NCBI GenBank assembly: GCA_018817365.1
Contig: JAHISY010000026.1
Location: forward strand, 1-19,917
Origin: Patescibacteria group bacterium
GTDB taxonomy: Bacteria; Patescibacteriota; Gracilibacteria; JAHISY01
Reading direction: 5' to 3'
Length of the DNA: 19,917 nt
A program made the translations under genes and the position numbers. The first letter of the stretch is position 1. Every line of letters starts with the position of its first letter. Of this stretch, positions 1-6,894 are shown in pieces. The notes beneath the pieces are model-generated. The model was given only the letters and a program-made list of their open reading frames with translations, was not told the DNA's origin and made no database searches.

Positions 1-1
1 C

Positions 2-415
2 CTTGCCAACCCCTCCAATTCGCATAGAATTTTAGCGAGTCTATCTTACAAATGCAAGTCTAAATTTAAACATTCCAAAACTAACAATCGAAAATCTCTA
101 AAAGCTACTTTTGAGAAATTAGGAAAAATTAGATCATTAAACTCAAAAATTTTTGGGAAAGTTGATTTTAACTGGTGGTATTTATGGCAACATTTTCAGA
201 AAAAACGTTTTCAAGAAGCTTTAATTCGCGCAAAATTCGCGCCTGCTGCGGTAGAAATTTTGGAAAATGCTGAATTTGTAGAAGAATCACAAAAAGAGAA
301 AGACTGCTTTTTGGTTCATGGCAAATGTGGTCGCAGAGTTTTTACGGTTGTCGTGGAAAAAGTTAAGAAAAAAATTCGCATAAAAACTTTTTATCAATCA
401 AAAAAGACAACACAG
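2..415 (+). other. AT-rich toxin-like segment (BrnT/DUF4258-like?) in frame with the leuS fragment
   Basis: About 138 codons with no stop despite high AT content, so very likely coding; the other two forward frames close within about 11 codons. The C-terminal half reads like the small beta-rich toxins related to BrnT or DUF4258: a helix with AAVEILENAEFVEES, then FLVHGKCGRRVFTVVVEK and a final strand KIRIKTFYQSKK. There is no LeuRS similarity. Base composition shifts abruptly near 415, where GC-rich LeuRS codons (WRELAEK, LPLELPEV) begin. The start codon lies outside the window or is the TTG at 260. It has no stop of its own and reads through into leuS. The family call rests on strand pattern only and is tentative; the foreign origin is better supported. 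Confidence 0.45.
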
Positions 416-1534
416 GCTTGGCGCGAGCTGGCTGAAAAATTCTCCCTCCCACTCGAATTGCCCGAAGTGGAAAATTATCAACCGACTGACAGCGGCGAAT
501 CCCCGCTCGCGGGAATTGAAAAATGGGTGAACACAACCTGCCCGAAGTGCGGTGGGAAAGCGAAACGCGAGACCGACACGATGCCGAATTGGGCGGGCAG
601 TAGTTGGTATTTCCTCCGCTACATCGATCCGCAGAATTCGGAGGAGTTCGCAAGCGCAGAGAAATTAAAAAAGTGGCTGCCAGTCGACTTGTACAACGGC
701 GGGATGGAACACACCGTCCTCCACCTGCTTTACTCGCGTTTTTGGCATAAATTTCTTTTTGATTTGAAACTCGTGCCGACCGCCGAACCGTACGCAAAAC
801 GGATTTCGCACGGAATGATTCTCGGGTCGGATGGGGAAAAGATGAGCAAATCGCGCGGGAATGTCGTGAACCCCGATGAGATCGTCGCGAAATTCGGTGC
901 GGACACGCTGCGGATTTACGAGCTATTCATCGGACCATTCGATCAAGCCGCCGCGTGGAATGAAGGTGGCGTAGAAGGCGTGCATCGTTTTCTCGAAAAG
1001 GTTTGGCGGCTGAGTGAAAAGGTCGAGCAAACTAAGCCGTTAACCCTCCAGCTAGCTGGAGGGTTAACTTCGAATTCCGAAAAGCTTCTTCATAAAACGA
1101 TTAAAAAAGTTTCGGAAGATTTGGACGCTTTTCATTTCAACACCGCAGTTTCGAGTTTGATGATTTTTGTAAATGAAGCCACCCGGCTTTCGAAATTTCC
1201 GCACGCGACCTTCAAGAAATTTCTCACGCTGCTCGCACCCTTCGCCCCGCATCTCGCGGAAGAATTGTGGGAAAAACTGGGCAACAAAAATTCCATCCAC
1301 CTCGAAGCGTGGCCCGCGTTTGATGAAAATTTGGCGAAGGATGAGACGATCAATCTCGTGATTCAAGTAAATGGAAAGTTGCGGGACACAGTCGCGGTCG
1401 CGGTAAATATTGAAGAAGCGGAGGCTTTGAAATTAGCGAAAAAGAGTGAGAAAGTGGCGAAGTGGATCGAAGGCAAAGAAATTCGAAAAGAGATTTTTGT
1501 GCCGGGGAAGTTGGTGAATTTTGTGATAAACTGA
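2..1534 (+). CDS. leuS: Leucyl-tRNA synthetase C-terminal part, fused in frame to an AT-rich toxin-like segment; 5' end outside the window
   Basis: The frame is open from the window edge to TGA at 1532-1534. From about 415 on it is clearly LeuRS, the enzyme that charges tRNA-Leu. It has a zinc-ribbon-like TCPKCGG and RETDTMPNWAGSSWYFLRY, then YNGGMEH and LLYSRFWHKFL, the KMSKS ATP-binding loop (839-853), the anticodon-binding helical domain and the C-terminal end IFVPGKLVN. The catalytic core that should precede LPLELPEVENYQP (HIGH motif, editing domain, RQRYWGEP region) is absent: positions 2 to ~415 encode unrelated, lysine-rich, AT-rich sequence. An internal TTG at 260 could serve as a start but gives no complete enzyme. 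The LeuRS part has no frameshift. It is either an interrupted leuS or a displaced 3' fragment of an intact copy lying upstream. The LeuRS assignment is certain; whether the gene works is not. Confidence 0.85.
   Translation, partial: LANPSNSHRILASLSYKCKSKFKHSKTNNRKSLKATFEKLGKIRSLNSKIFGKVDFNWWYLWQHFQKKRFQEALIRAKFAPAAVEILENAEFVEESQKEKDCFLVHGKCGRRVFTVVVEKVKKKIRIKTFYQSKKTTQAWRELAEKFSLPLELPEVENYQPTDSGESPLAGIEKWVNTTCPKCGGKAKRETDTMPNWAGSSWYFLRYIDPQNSEEFASAEKLKKWLPVDLYNGGMEHTVLHLLYSRFWHKFLFDLKLVPTAEPYAKRISHGMILGSDGEKMSKSRGNVVNPDEIVAKFGADTLRIYELFIGPFDQAAAWNEGGVEGVHRFLEKVWRLSEKVEQTKPLTLQLAGGLTSNSEKLLHKTIKKVSEDLDAFHFNTAVSSLMIFVNEATRLSKFPHATFKKFLTLLAPFAPHLAEELWEKLGNKNSIHLEAWPAFDENLAKDETINLVIQVNGKLRDTVAVAVNIEEAEALKLAKKSEKVAKWIEGKEIRKEIFVPGKLVNFVIN
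1039..1068. repeat. Perfect 30-bp palindrome inside leuS
   Basis: A 15-nt arm (GTTAACCCTCCAGCT) is followed directly by its exact reverse complement. It lies in the reading frame and encodes roughly PLTLQLAGGLT, in a stretch between the anticodon-domain helices (after EKVEQT, before SNSEKLL) where an insertion would be tolerated. Thirty nt equals ten codons, so the frame is kept. The palindrome at 4347-4376 has the same length and layout. Confidence 0.85.
1527..1532 (+). promoter_or_regulatory. Putative -10 box (TAAACT) of the toxin-antitoxin module
   Basis: TAAACT overlaps the leuS stop region and ends 6 nt before the GTG at 1539, so transcription would begin at or next to the start codon. 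The same hexamer with the same 6-nt spacing precedes the fic gene. No good -35 box is visible. Confidence 0.4.
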
Positions 1535-1538
1535 AAGT

Positions 1539-1781
1539 GTGAATATAGTTACTGTTTCGGCTAACGATTTAAAAATAATTCCTACTGCATGGAAGAAAAA
1601 ACTCGGTGGTGATAATTTTGAGTTACAGTTAAATAAAAAATCTATCTCCATCAGACCAAGAGCGGTAGAAAAAATGGACTGCTGGAATGCGAGTAGAGAT
1701 AATAACGGTAAAGCGATTCCGACTAAGAAAATACTCAAAACTTTGAAGAAAATTCGTAAAGAAGAGGATGGACAAAAATGA
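1539..1781 (+). CDS. Putative antitoxin, AbrB/MazE-like N-terminus, partner of the RelE-like toxin
   Basis: 80 aa from a GTG start. The first ~40 residues (IVTVSANDLKIIPTAWKK, then a glycine-containing turn and ISIRP) follow the beta-strand pattern of swapped-hairpin AbrB/MazE-type DNA-binding antitoxins. The C-terminal half is basic and helical (KKILKTLKKIRKEE), suited to wrapping a toxin. The last 14 nt overlap the start of the downstream toxin gene, a typical type II toxin-antitoxin layout with antitoxin first. It probably represses its own promoter, as such antitoxins usually do. It begins 4 nt after the leuS stop codon and is more AT-rich than leuS. The fold class is inferred from pattern; the antitoxin role comes mainly from gene order. 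Confidence 0.55.
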   Translation: MNIVTVSANDLKIIPTAWKKKLGGDNFELQLNKKSISIRPRAVEKMDCWNASRDNNGKAIPTKKILKTLKKIRKEEDGQK

Positions 1782-2013
1782 AAAATTTTTACGATCTCTG
1801 TCCCGTAGTTTACGAGATAAAGTTGAGGCAAAGTTGACTTTGCTTTTGCTGAAGCAACTGGATGATTTAGATGTAAAAAAGCTAAAAGGCAATAAGGGCT
1901 ATCGAGTGCGAGTTGGCAAAATCCGAATTCTTTTTCGGCTTGATCAAAATAAAAATCCCGAAATTTTCTTCGTTGGTTTTCGTGATTCGGTTACTTACAG
2001 TCATCACTGTTAG
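1768..2013 (+). CDS. RelE/ParE-superfamily toxin
   Basis: 81 aa, a usual length for the family. The core KLKGNKGYRVRVGKIRILFRLD followed by PEIFFVGFRDSVTY matches the RelE fold: LKG, then a YRxRVGxxRxxF strand pair carrying basic residues that in RelE-type toxins act on mRNA at the ribosome. The N-terminus is two helices (KFLRSLSRSLRDKVEAKL and LLLLKQLDDLDV). The ATG lies in a purine-rich GAAGAGG context inside the end of the antitoxin gene, pointing to translational coupling. The end YSHHC is close to the family's usual catalytic His/Tyr tail. Whether it is an mRNA interferase (RelE/YafQ) or a gyrase poison (ParE) cannot be told from sequence alone. Confidence 0.8.
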   Translation: MDKNEKFLRSLSRSLRDKVEAKLTLLLLKQLDDLDVKKLKGNKGYRVRVGKIRILFRLDQNKNPEIFFVGFRDSVTYSHHC

Positions 2014-2016
2014 ATA

Positions 2017-2055
2017 ATTTTCGTGCCGGGGAAGTTGGTGAATTTGGTGGTGTGA
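2017..2055 (+). pseudogene. leuS: Displaced second copy of the leuS 3' end
   Basis: Read in the leuS frame this gives IFVPGKLVNLVV and a TGA stop. The intact gene ends IFVPGKLVNFVIN at 1493-1534. The two share an exact 23-nt block (1499-1521 and 2023-2045) and then diverge. It starts 4 nt after the toxin stop codon. It is best explained as the former end of leuS, separated from the gene by the inserted toxin-antitoxin module. Confidence 0.75.
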
Positions 2056-2129
2056 GAAGAAAACAAAATGAGAGATTTATTCAGACAAAAGGGAGGGCTT
2101 CAAAAGGAAGTTGGAAAATTTTTCAATAA

Positions 2130-4886
2130 TTAACTGTCTCTCGTCAATTTCTTCCTCCCCTCCCCTTTCTTTTCTGATAACTTCTTTTTCTCACCTTTCG
2201 GAAAAACCTTTTTCTCCCTATCCTCACTATTACTCCACCGCATGATCTTATCTTCCACGATTGCGCGCGGTTTTGCATACCGTTCGCGCGAGAAGCGAAT
2301 CACCTTTTCTCTCCTGCCTTCTTCGAATCCACTCGAAACCGGAGGGAGCGTCGCCGCAGAGAACGGTTGACTCGGCATGCCGTCGGTCAAGAGTTTGGAG
2401 TAAAGATTGTATTTCGGCAGTTGCACCAGATCATTCGGCAGTACGATTTCGCTGAATTGTTTTGAAATATATTCCGCGTCGTCGAAGCCGACTTGAAAAG
2501 AAAACAACGTGCCTACATTCCCAAAAACCGCGTCTTGCACCTCCTCACTCATCTGCGCGATGTATTGATTCGCCATCGTGAGATTCAGCCGATATTTCCG
2601 CGCTTCGCTCAAAATCGTGGCGAAAGCCTCGGTAGCGAAATTTTGAAATTCATCGACGTAAAGATAAAAATCCACGCGATCTTTCTCGGGAATGTTCGAT
2701 CTCGACATCGCATCGAGCTGGAATTTCGTGATGATCATCGAACCGAGCAGCGAAGAATTATCTTCGCCGATCTTGCCTTTCGAAAGATTGCAGATAAAAA
2801 TTTTCTGCCGGTCCATCGCGAAACGGAGATCGACCATCGACTTCGGCTGCCCGACAATATTGCGAATAATCGGAGAGGAAAGGAACTGCCCGACTTTATT
2901 TTGAATTGGCGAAATCGCTTCGACGCGCTGTCGCTCCTGCATTTTTTCGAATTCATCCGCCCAAAATCTTTTCACGATCGGATCGGAAATTTTGCGCACC
3001 ACTTTTTTCCGAAAATCCGCGTCCACGAGAATCCGCGGAATACCGAGCATCGTCGTGTCCGGATATTCGAGGAGCGAAAGAATTGTGTTGCGCAAAATGT
3101 GTTCGAGCCGCGGTCCCCACGATTCGGCGTACAGTTTTTTGAAAATGCCAACAATCCCGCTCGCGACGACGGAGTTCATCGCGGGGTCAATGTTTTCGAG
3201 CATATTGAAAGCCACCGGAAAATCACGATCGGCAGGATCGAAAACAATTACATCGTTCGTCCGATTGCTCGGAATGTTGTCGAGCACGCTGTCCGCAAGA
3301 TCGCCGTGCGGATCAACTACCGCTACGCCTTTCCCCGCGCGAATATCGGAAATAATCATATTCTCCAGCAGCGTCGATTTGCCCATTCCTGTTTTCCCGA
3401 TGATATAAACATGCCTCCGCCGATCTTCCTGCCGAATGCCAAAAAGCTTGTCCACGCCGCGATAATTCGATTTTCCGAGAATCGTGAGCCCCTCTTCCTT
3501 CGCAGGGTTGGGTAAATCAATCGGCGGTTCGAGCTTTTTCGAATTCACCCAAAAAATGTTCGGCGTCTTCACATCCATACTCGGCAGATGAAAAACGGTT
3601 GCGAGTTCCTCCGTGTTTAAAACGAACGGATCGTAAAGTTCCCGTCCGCGCAATCTTTTTAAAATCTCTTTTCCTTTAATTTCCGCAATCTTGAAACCGT
3701 TGAGGTGCGGCTGGTTAAATTGTTTGAATGCTCCTGCTAGCTCGCGAATTTTCATTTCGCTCACCTCGCGATTTTCAATCGCCGGCGCGAAAACCACGCG
3801 AATCGAAACATCGAATGGCAGCTTCACCACTTTATCCATCACCGCATCGTCTGAACTTTCCCGATCGTGAGCCTTGCTCACGAGCTCGTCTAAAACATCT
3901 TTGCCCCCGCTTTCCGTTCCTGAAAATTTCACGCTGCTGCCTGCCATCAAACCTTGGAAAAAGAAGATTAAATAAAACGGAAAGAACATAAATTTCGGCC
4001 AAATTTTTCGAGTCATAAAAGCCCGCGCGTATATTTTTTGTAATTTTTCCAATCCGAAAAAAACATTTTTGCCCAGAATCCGCGCGCACTTCGTGGCTCG
4101 AATCCTCCACCAATCGCCAATCGGACGCGCGACAATTTGAACCGCCGCGAGATCGGCAGCGCCCGGCAGCTTCATCAGTGCGGAAGTAATCCCCGCAAGC
4201 GGATCCACGGCCGAACGCGTGATTTTGTCTTCGAATTGCGGGTGCCGTTTGATCGGATAAATGTGCGGATCAGTGAGAGTGAGTTCCGCGCCGAGAATAT
4301 TCGCAAAAGAATCAACTTCCCGAAAATCAGCAGGCTGGAGCGACAGATTAGCCCCCGAGATATCTCGGGAGTTAATCCGAGTCAATTCTTTGCTCTCAGC
4401 ATTTTCTGCCGGCTGTTCACCCGCCGTAGCCTTGCCTGCCGACAGGCAAGGTTCAGCGAAGGCAGGTGTACTGGAAGTTGCCAACTTTTTTTCCGCAAGA
4501 TAGTCGGGCATTTCTTCGATCTCTACGTCGGGATACTGCGCGTAAATTTGATTCTCGACGAAATTCCGAAGATAGATGGGAACATGCGCAAAAAATTTAA
4601 TTTGCGAATCGGTGTTCGCAATTTCGAACGCGAAGCTTTCCACGCTTGCCCCGCGCAACCAATCGAAAAAGGAGATTCTGCGAATGATTCCGTGAAGCAC
4701 GGCAAACATCTGCTCGGCAGTGATGGGCAACTTCTCATTTTCACGGGAAACGCGAATCGCAAGCAACACCCATTTTTGTTTTTTACGAAAACGATTTTGT
4801 TGGATTGTAAGCAACAGCTTCCCTCCAAAAAAGAACGCGCTAATTCCGGCGATTCCGACTGCGGCTTGAATCAAATAATCGAGCAA
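2130..4886 (-). CDS. VirD4/TraG-type (type IV secretion / HerA-like) membrane ATPase
   Basis: 918 aa with a TTG start at 4886; an in-frame stop lies four codons upstream, so the start cannot be much earlier. The N-terminus has a membrane helix (about 5-26), and a second hydrophobic stretch FMFFPFYLIFFFQG lies near 300. The ATPase domain follows: Walker A GKTGMGKST at 497-505, the VVDPHGDLADSVLDNIP segment typical of VirD4/TraG coupling ATPases, Walker B LYVDEFQNF with D745-E746, then a sensor segment LTMANQYIAQM. The C-terminal ~40 residues are very basic. Proteins of this kind pump DNA or protein across membranes. No other secretion gene lies nearby, so the substrate is unknown. The linker around residues 140-185 contains two palindromic repeat insertions. 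Confidence 0.8.
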   Translation of the reverse strand: MLDYLIQAAVGIAGISAFFFGGKLLLTIQQNRFRKKQKWVLLAIRVSRENEKLPITAEQMFAVLHGIIRRISFFDWLRGASVESFAFEIANTDSQIKFFAHVPIYLRNFVENQIYAQYPDVEIEEMPDYLAEKKLATSSTPAFAEPCLSAGKATAGEQPAENAESKELTRINSRDISGANLSLQPADFREVDSFANILGAELTLTDPHIYPIKRHPQFEDKITRSAVDPLAGITSALMKLPGAADLAAVQIVARPIGDWWRIRATKCARILGKNVFFGLEKLQKIYARAFMTRKIWPKFMFFPFYLIFFFQGLMAGSSVKFSGTESGGKDVLDELVSKAHDRESSDDAVMDKVVKLPFDVSIRVVFAPAIENREVSEMKIRELAGAFKQFNQPHLNGFKIAEIKGKEILKRLRGRELYDPFVLNTEELATVFHLPSMDVKTPNIFWVNSKKLEPPIDLPNPAKEEGLTILGKSNYRGVDKLFGIRQEDRRRHVYIIGKTGMGKSTLLENMIISDIRAGKGVAVVDPHGDLADSVLDNIPSNRTNDVIVFDPADRDFPVAFNMLENIDPAMNSVVASGIVGIFKKLYAESWGPRLEHILRNTILSLLEYPDTTMLGIPRILVDADFRKKVVRKISDPIVKRFWADEFEKMQERQRVEAISPIQNKVGQFLSSPIIRNIVGQPKSMVDLRFAMDRQKIFICNLSKGKIGEDNSSLLGSMIITKFQLDAMSRSNIPEKDRVDFYLYVDEFQNFATEAFATILSEARKYRLNLTMANQYIAQMSEEVQDAVFGNVGTLFSFQVGFDDAEYISKQFSEIVLPNDLVQLPKYNLYSKLLTDGMPSQPFSAATLPPVSSGFEEGRREKVIRFSRERYAKPRAIVEDKIMRWSNSEDREKKVFPKGEKKKLSEKKGEGRKKLTRDS
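4347..4376. repeat. Palindromic repeat inside the VirD4-like gene, related to the leuS palindrome
   Basis: Core CCCGAGATATCTCGGG (4354-4369) is a perfect palindrome. With its flanks (ATTAGCC on the left, AGTTAAT on the right) it becomes a 30-nt imperfect palindrome of the same length and layout as the one in leuS: TTAA-type outer arms, C-rich then G-rich inner arms, and a variable AT-containing centre. It is translated in frame as part of the linker (RINSRDISGAN). Confidence 0.7.
4424..4469. repeat. Nested palindromic element inside the VirD4-like gene
   Basis: An inner inverted repeat CCTTGCCTG / CAGGCAAGG with a 4-nt loop (about 4431-4452) sits between GCCGTAG on the left and TCAGCGAAGGC on the right. 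Those flanks are the two halves of a second hairpin element also seen at 8421-8444. It looks like one small element inserted into another. On the coding strand it adds in-frame linker residues (FAEPCLSAGKATAGEQ). Confidence 0.6.
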
Positions 4887-4908
4887 ATTTTTGTTTCAAA
4901 TTGCTGTA

Positions 4909-4937
4909 ATTTTAGAGATTTCAAGCTTTTTTGTCAA
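4909..4937 (-). promoter_or_regulatory. Promoter of the VirD4-like gene
   Basis: On the minus strand TTGACA (4937-4932) is followed after exactly 17 nt by TAAAAT (4914-4909), a near-consensus housekeeping-sigma promoter. Transcription would start around 4902, leaving a leader of about 15 nt before the TTG start at 4886. No Shine-Dalgarno sequence is seen. Confidence 0.65.
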
Positions 4938-5286
4938 TCCCTCCCAACGTAACTTTACACACCTCCAACCCGATTGGAGGGTGGACATTGGAAAGTGGAA
5001 AGTGGAGTATGGAGGTTTGCTAACTACCCGCCTGCTGAAATTCAAGCCTCGCTTGCTAACCACCTTTTCAAATCTCCCCAACCCCTCTTTGAAAAAAGGG
5101 GTTTTCTTTTCGGCTCGCTCCGCTCGCTCAAAAAGGGGAATTTAATTCCCGCGAAAAAAGACAACTGTCTTTCCCCTCTTTCGGAAAAGAGGGAAGGCGA
5201 AGCAGGGGTTCAAAAAACTGAACAAAGTTTCAGAGACGGAGATTTGCAGAGGCGAGGCAGGAGACCATCGGTAAAAATATTACCGA
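4938..5286. other. Repeat-rich intergenic region, no gene seen
   Basis: The stretch holds an inverted repeat CCTCCAA / TTGGAGG (4962-4980), then GGAAAGTGGA-type low-complexity sequence resembling 13523-13576. A C-rich/G-rich hairpin (AACCCCT ... AGGGGTT, about 5081-5103), a purine/pyrimidine-skewed block and a perfect 8-bp hairpin CCCTCTTT / AAAGAGGG (5174-5193) follow. Open frames here are short and made of low-complexity translation. It looks like accumulated small repeats and not a decayed gene. Confidence 0.5.
5154..5172 (-). terminator. rsmI: Possible weak intrinsic terminator downstream of rsmI
   Basis: On the minus strand AAAGAC and GTCTTT form a 6-bp stem with a 4-nt loop, running straight into a short T tract. 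It lies about 115 nt beyond the rsmI stop. The stem is short and AT-rich, so this is a weak call. Confidence 0.3.
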
Positions 5287-5958
5287 TTATTTTCTGTTAC
5301 CTCCCAAAACAACCGTGAACTCCCCTCGCACTTTTTTTGAGTTCAGGAAACTCACCGCTTCCGCTAAATTCCCGCGAAAAAATTCTTCGTGCATTTTTGT
5401 GAGTTCGCGCGCAAAAACAATTTTGCGTTCATCGCCGAGAGTCTCCCGCAATTCTGAAATTGTTTTCAAAATCCGGTGCGGCGACTCATAAAAAACAACC
5501 GTCCGCTGCTCCCCGCGCAGACTTTCCAGCAATGTCTTCTTTCCCTTCTTCCGCGGCAGAAAACCAAGAAAAAGAAATTTGTCAATCGGCAGTCCGCTCG
5601 CAGAGAGAGCGACCACCGCCGCACACGCGCCCGGAATCGGCACGACTTCGATGCCTGCCGCAATCGCTTTTTGGATCAATGCGAAGCCCGGATCGGAAAT
5701 ACCGGGCGTGCCCGCTTCGGAAATCAGCGCGACTGACTTTCCGGATTTCATTTTTTCGACCAATTTTTCCGCCGAGCGATTGGTCGAGTGCGCGTGAAAA
5801 GATGTGAACGGCGTGTGGATGTCGAATTTTGCAAACAGCTTTTTGGCGGTGCGCGTATCCTCCGCCGCGACGAGATCGACCGATTGCAAAATTTCAATTG
5901 CGCGAAATGTGATGTCTCCTAAATTTCCGATCGGCGTGGCGACGACGAATAAATTCAT
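5287..5958 (-). CDS. rsmI: 16S rRNA (cytidine1402-2'-O)-methyltransferase
   Basis: 223 aa. Tetrapyrrole-methylase-fold enzyme that methylates the ribose of C1402 in the 16S rRNA decoding centre, using S-adenosylmethionine. Hallmarks in order: VATPIGNLGDIT (6-17), AAEDTR (31-36), SEAGTPGISDPG (80-91), PIPGACA (108-114), YESPHR (157-162) and ARELTKMHEE. It stops soon after the catalytic fold (FTVVLGG), about 60 residues shorter than the E. coli enzyme, so the small C-terminal domain is missing. The ATG overlaps the stop of the upstream membrane-protein gene (ATGA), implying co-transcription and coupled translation. Confidence 0.92.
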   Translation of the reverse strand: MNLFVVATPIGNLGDITFRAIEILQSVDLVAAEDTRTAKKLFAKFDIHTPFTSFHAHSTNRSAEKLVEKMKSGKSVALISEAGTPGISDPGFALIQKAIAAGIEVVPIPGACAAVVALSASGLPIDKFLFLGFLPRKKGKKTLLESLRGEQRTVVFYESPHRILKTISELRETLGDERKIVFARELTKMHEEFFRGNLAEAVSFLNSKKVRGEFTVVLGGNRK

Positions 5959-6239
5959 TTTTTAAGTTTAATTTTATTTTTGAGAGCGCGCGCTTTTTCC
6001 ATGAACTTCGAATGCCTGATCGTTCGCTTGAAACGAAAAGAATACCACCACCCTTTCACGCCTCGCCAAAGTTGTTTCCCCCACCAAACTAACCTTCTGC
6101 CGTGGTGCGGAGAAATCAGCATCACTCCCGCGAGAATTGCAAGGATTCCCATTCCGGGAGTAAAAAGCATCAAAATTCCCGCAAGGATGAGGAGCGAACC
6201 TCCGGCAATTTCGAAAAAACGTTTAATGCTACTTTTCAT
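5955..6239 (-). CDS. Small PGPGW-like membrane protein
   Basis: 94 aa. One long hydrophobic hairpin (about 11-42) contains LFTPGMGILAIL, the Pro-Gly turn typical of the PGPGW family of two-helix inner-membrane proteins, followed by SPHHGRR and a tryptophan-rich stretch (LVWWGKQLWRGVKGWW) that would lie at the membrane surface. The C-terminus is strongly basic (KARALKNKIKLKK), so probably cytoplasmic. It overlaps rsmI by 4 nt and is transcribed ahead of it. No biochemical role is known to me for this family. Confidence 0.7.
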   Translation of the reverse strand: MKSSIKRFFEIAGGSLLILAGILMLFTPGMGILAILAGVMLISPHHGRRLVWWGKQLWRGVKGWWYSFRFKRTIRHSKFMEKARALKNKIKLKK

Positions 6240-6251
6240 TTTTTAGATTTT

Positions 6252-6590
6252 TTAATTTCTTCGCGAAACGGTAATCGAAGGTGCGCGACCGTAAAAAGGC
6301 TGCAGAATTCCCACCTCGCGGAAATTTTTCTCATCTTTTCTTCGCGCGAGCAGTCTGCAGTTCGCGAGAAATTTAACCGCATTCCCAATCAAACTCGCTG
6401 TTCGAATCGCGCTGAAATTGCCCGGTCCCACCACCACTCGCAACTCGTCTCTTGCCGAAATTTTCAGCTTCGCGAGGATTCGAATAATCGCGCTCCCTCC
6501 ATCCCGCCGCGCGTGCGGAAATTTCAAAATCTTTCCCAAAAATTCAATCGTGGTGAAATCCGCGTGCGTAGGATTGAGAGTGAGAATCAC
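6252..6590 (-). CDS. tsaB: Short TsaB-like protein (t6A tRNA modification)
   Basis: 112 aa from a GTG start. The signature VVVGPGNFSAIRT (52-64) corresponds to the GPGSFTGIR motif of TsaB, the TsaD partner that helps make threonylcarbamoyladenosine at position 37 of ANN-decoding tRNAs. The end LQPFYGRAPSITV resembles the short C-terminal strand of TsaB. Ordinary TsaB is about 200-230 aa; here the N-terminal strand region is abbreviated and the second ASKHA lobe is nearly absent. Reduced TsaB proteins occur in small-genome bacteria, so this is probably a functional short form, though a degenerate copy cannot be excluded. A TAAACT hexamer 7 nt upstream (6598-6603) suggests its own leaderless promoter. 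Confidence 0.65.
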   Translation of the reverse strand: MILTLNPTHADFTTIEFLGKILKFPHARRDGGSAIIRILAKLKISARDELRVVVGPGNFSAIRTASLIGNAVKFLANCRLLARRKDEKNFREVGILQPFYGRAPSITVSRRN

Positions 6591-6597
6591 GCGGGAA

Positions 6598-6603
6598 AGT
6601 TTA
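6598..6603 (-). promoter_or_regulatory. tsaB: Putative -10 box (TAAACT) of the tsaB-like gene
   Basis: Minus-strand TAAACT ends 7 nt before the GTG at 6590, in the 21-nt gap after the upstream gene. The spacing fits a transcript starting at or beside the start codon. No convincing -35 box is visible. Confidence 0.35.
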
Positions 6604-6611
6604 CGGAAAAT

Positions 6612-6890
6612 TTATTTTTTATGCACGAATTTTCTGCGTGAGCTTTTCCGCAATTTCGCGAGTAAAACTTTTTGTTTCGTTTTTTGCACGAGAATCGCGC
6701 TGCGATGAAGCGCGTCCACAAGATCGCCCATCTCGCTCACAAGCATCTCATTACTCTCGTCCTCGAATTTCGCGAGAAGATTACAGGCAGTCGCAAGCAG
6801 ATTCGTGTCGCCGGTTTTGCGAATACGACGCTTCACGAATTGCGCTTTCCCGCTGTCTCCCTCATTCGGAATCGGTTTGAAAAATCTCAT
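6612..6890 (-). CDS. Hypothetical small basic protein
   Basis: I do not recognise this gene. I prefer the ATG at 6890, which begins just after the MscS stop codon (6895-6897); longer versions would overlap the channel gene by up to ~70 nt. That gives 92 aa, beginning MRFFKPIPNEGDSGKAQF, with a mostly helical middle (NLLATACNLLAKFEDESNEM, then LVSEMGDLVDALHRSAIL) and a very basic tail (KLRKSSRRKFVHKK). The helical acidic part is faintly like small all-alpha MazG/HisE proteins, but the metal-binding motifs are not evident. The basic tail suggests contact with nucleic acid or membrane. It appears to be co-transcribed with mscS. Confidence 0.55.
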   Translation of the reverse strand: MRFFKPIPNEGDSGKAQFVKRRIRKTGDTNLLATACNLLAKFEDESNEMLVSEMGDLVDALHRSAILVQKTKQKVLLAKLRKSSRRKFVHKK

Positions 6891-6894
6891 TTTT

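Noticed and set aside
2..415. Intein in LeuRS
   Set aside because: No His-Asn followed by Cys, Ser or Thr at the junction with LeuRS and no intein C-terminal block; no LAGLIDADG or HNH motif seen.
2068..2133. 22-codon frame beginning ATG after the displaced leuS tail
   Set aside because: Too short to support, no promoter or conserved pattern, and it runs into the end of the VirD4-like gene.
2493..3515. Long plus-strand open frame (340 codons)
   Set aside because: Antisense shadow of the VirD4-like gene, whose Walker motifs lie in the same stretch; the translation is Arg/His/Asn-rich without any domain.
4137..4952. Plus-strand open frame of 271 codons
   Set aside because: Also antisense to the VirD4-like gene and covers its promoter; composition is typical of a shadow frame.
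5081..5110. Plus-strand intrinsic terminator (C-rich/G-rich hairpin with T tract)
   Set aside because: No plus-strand gene ends upstream, and the hairpin belongs to a repetitive block; kept only as part of the repeat region.
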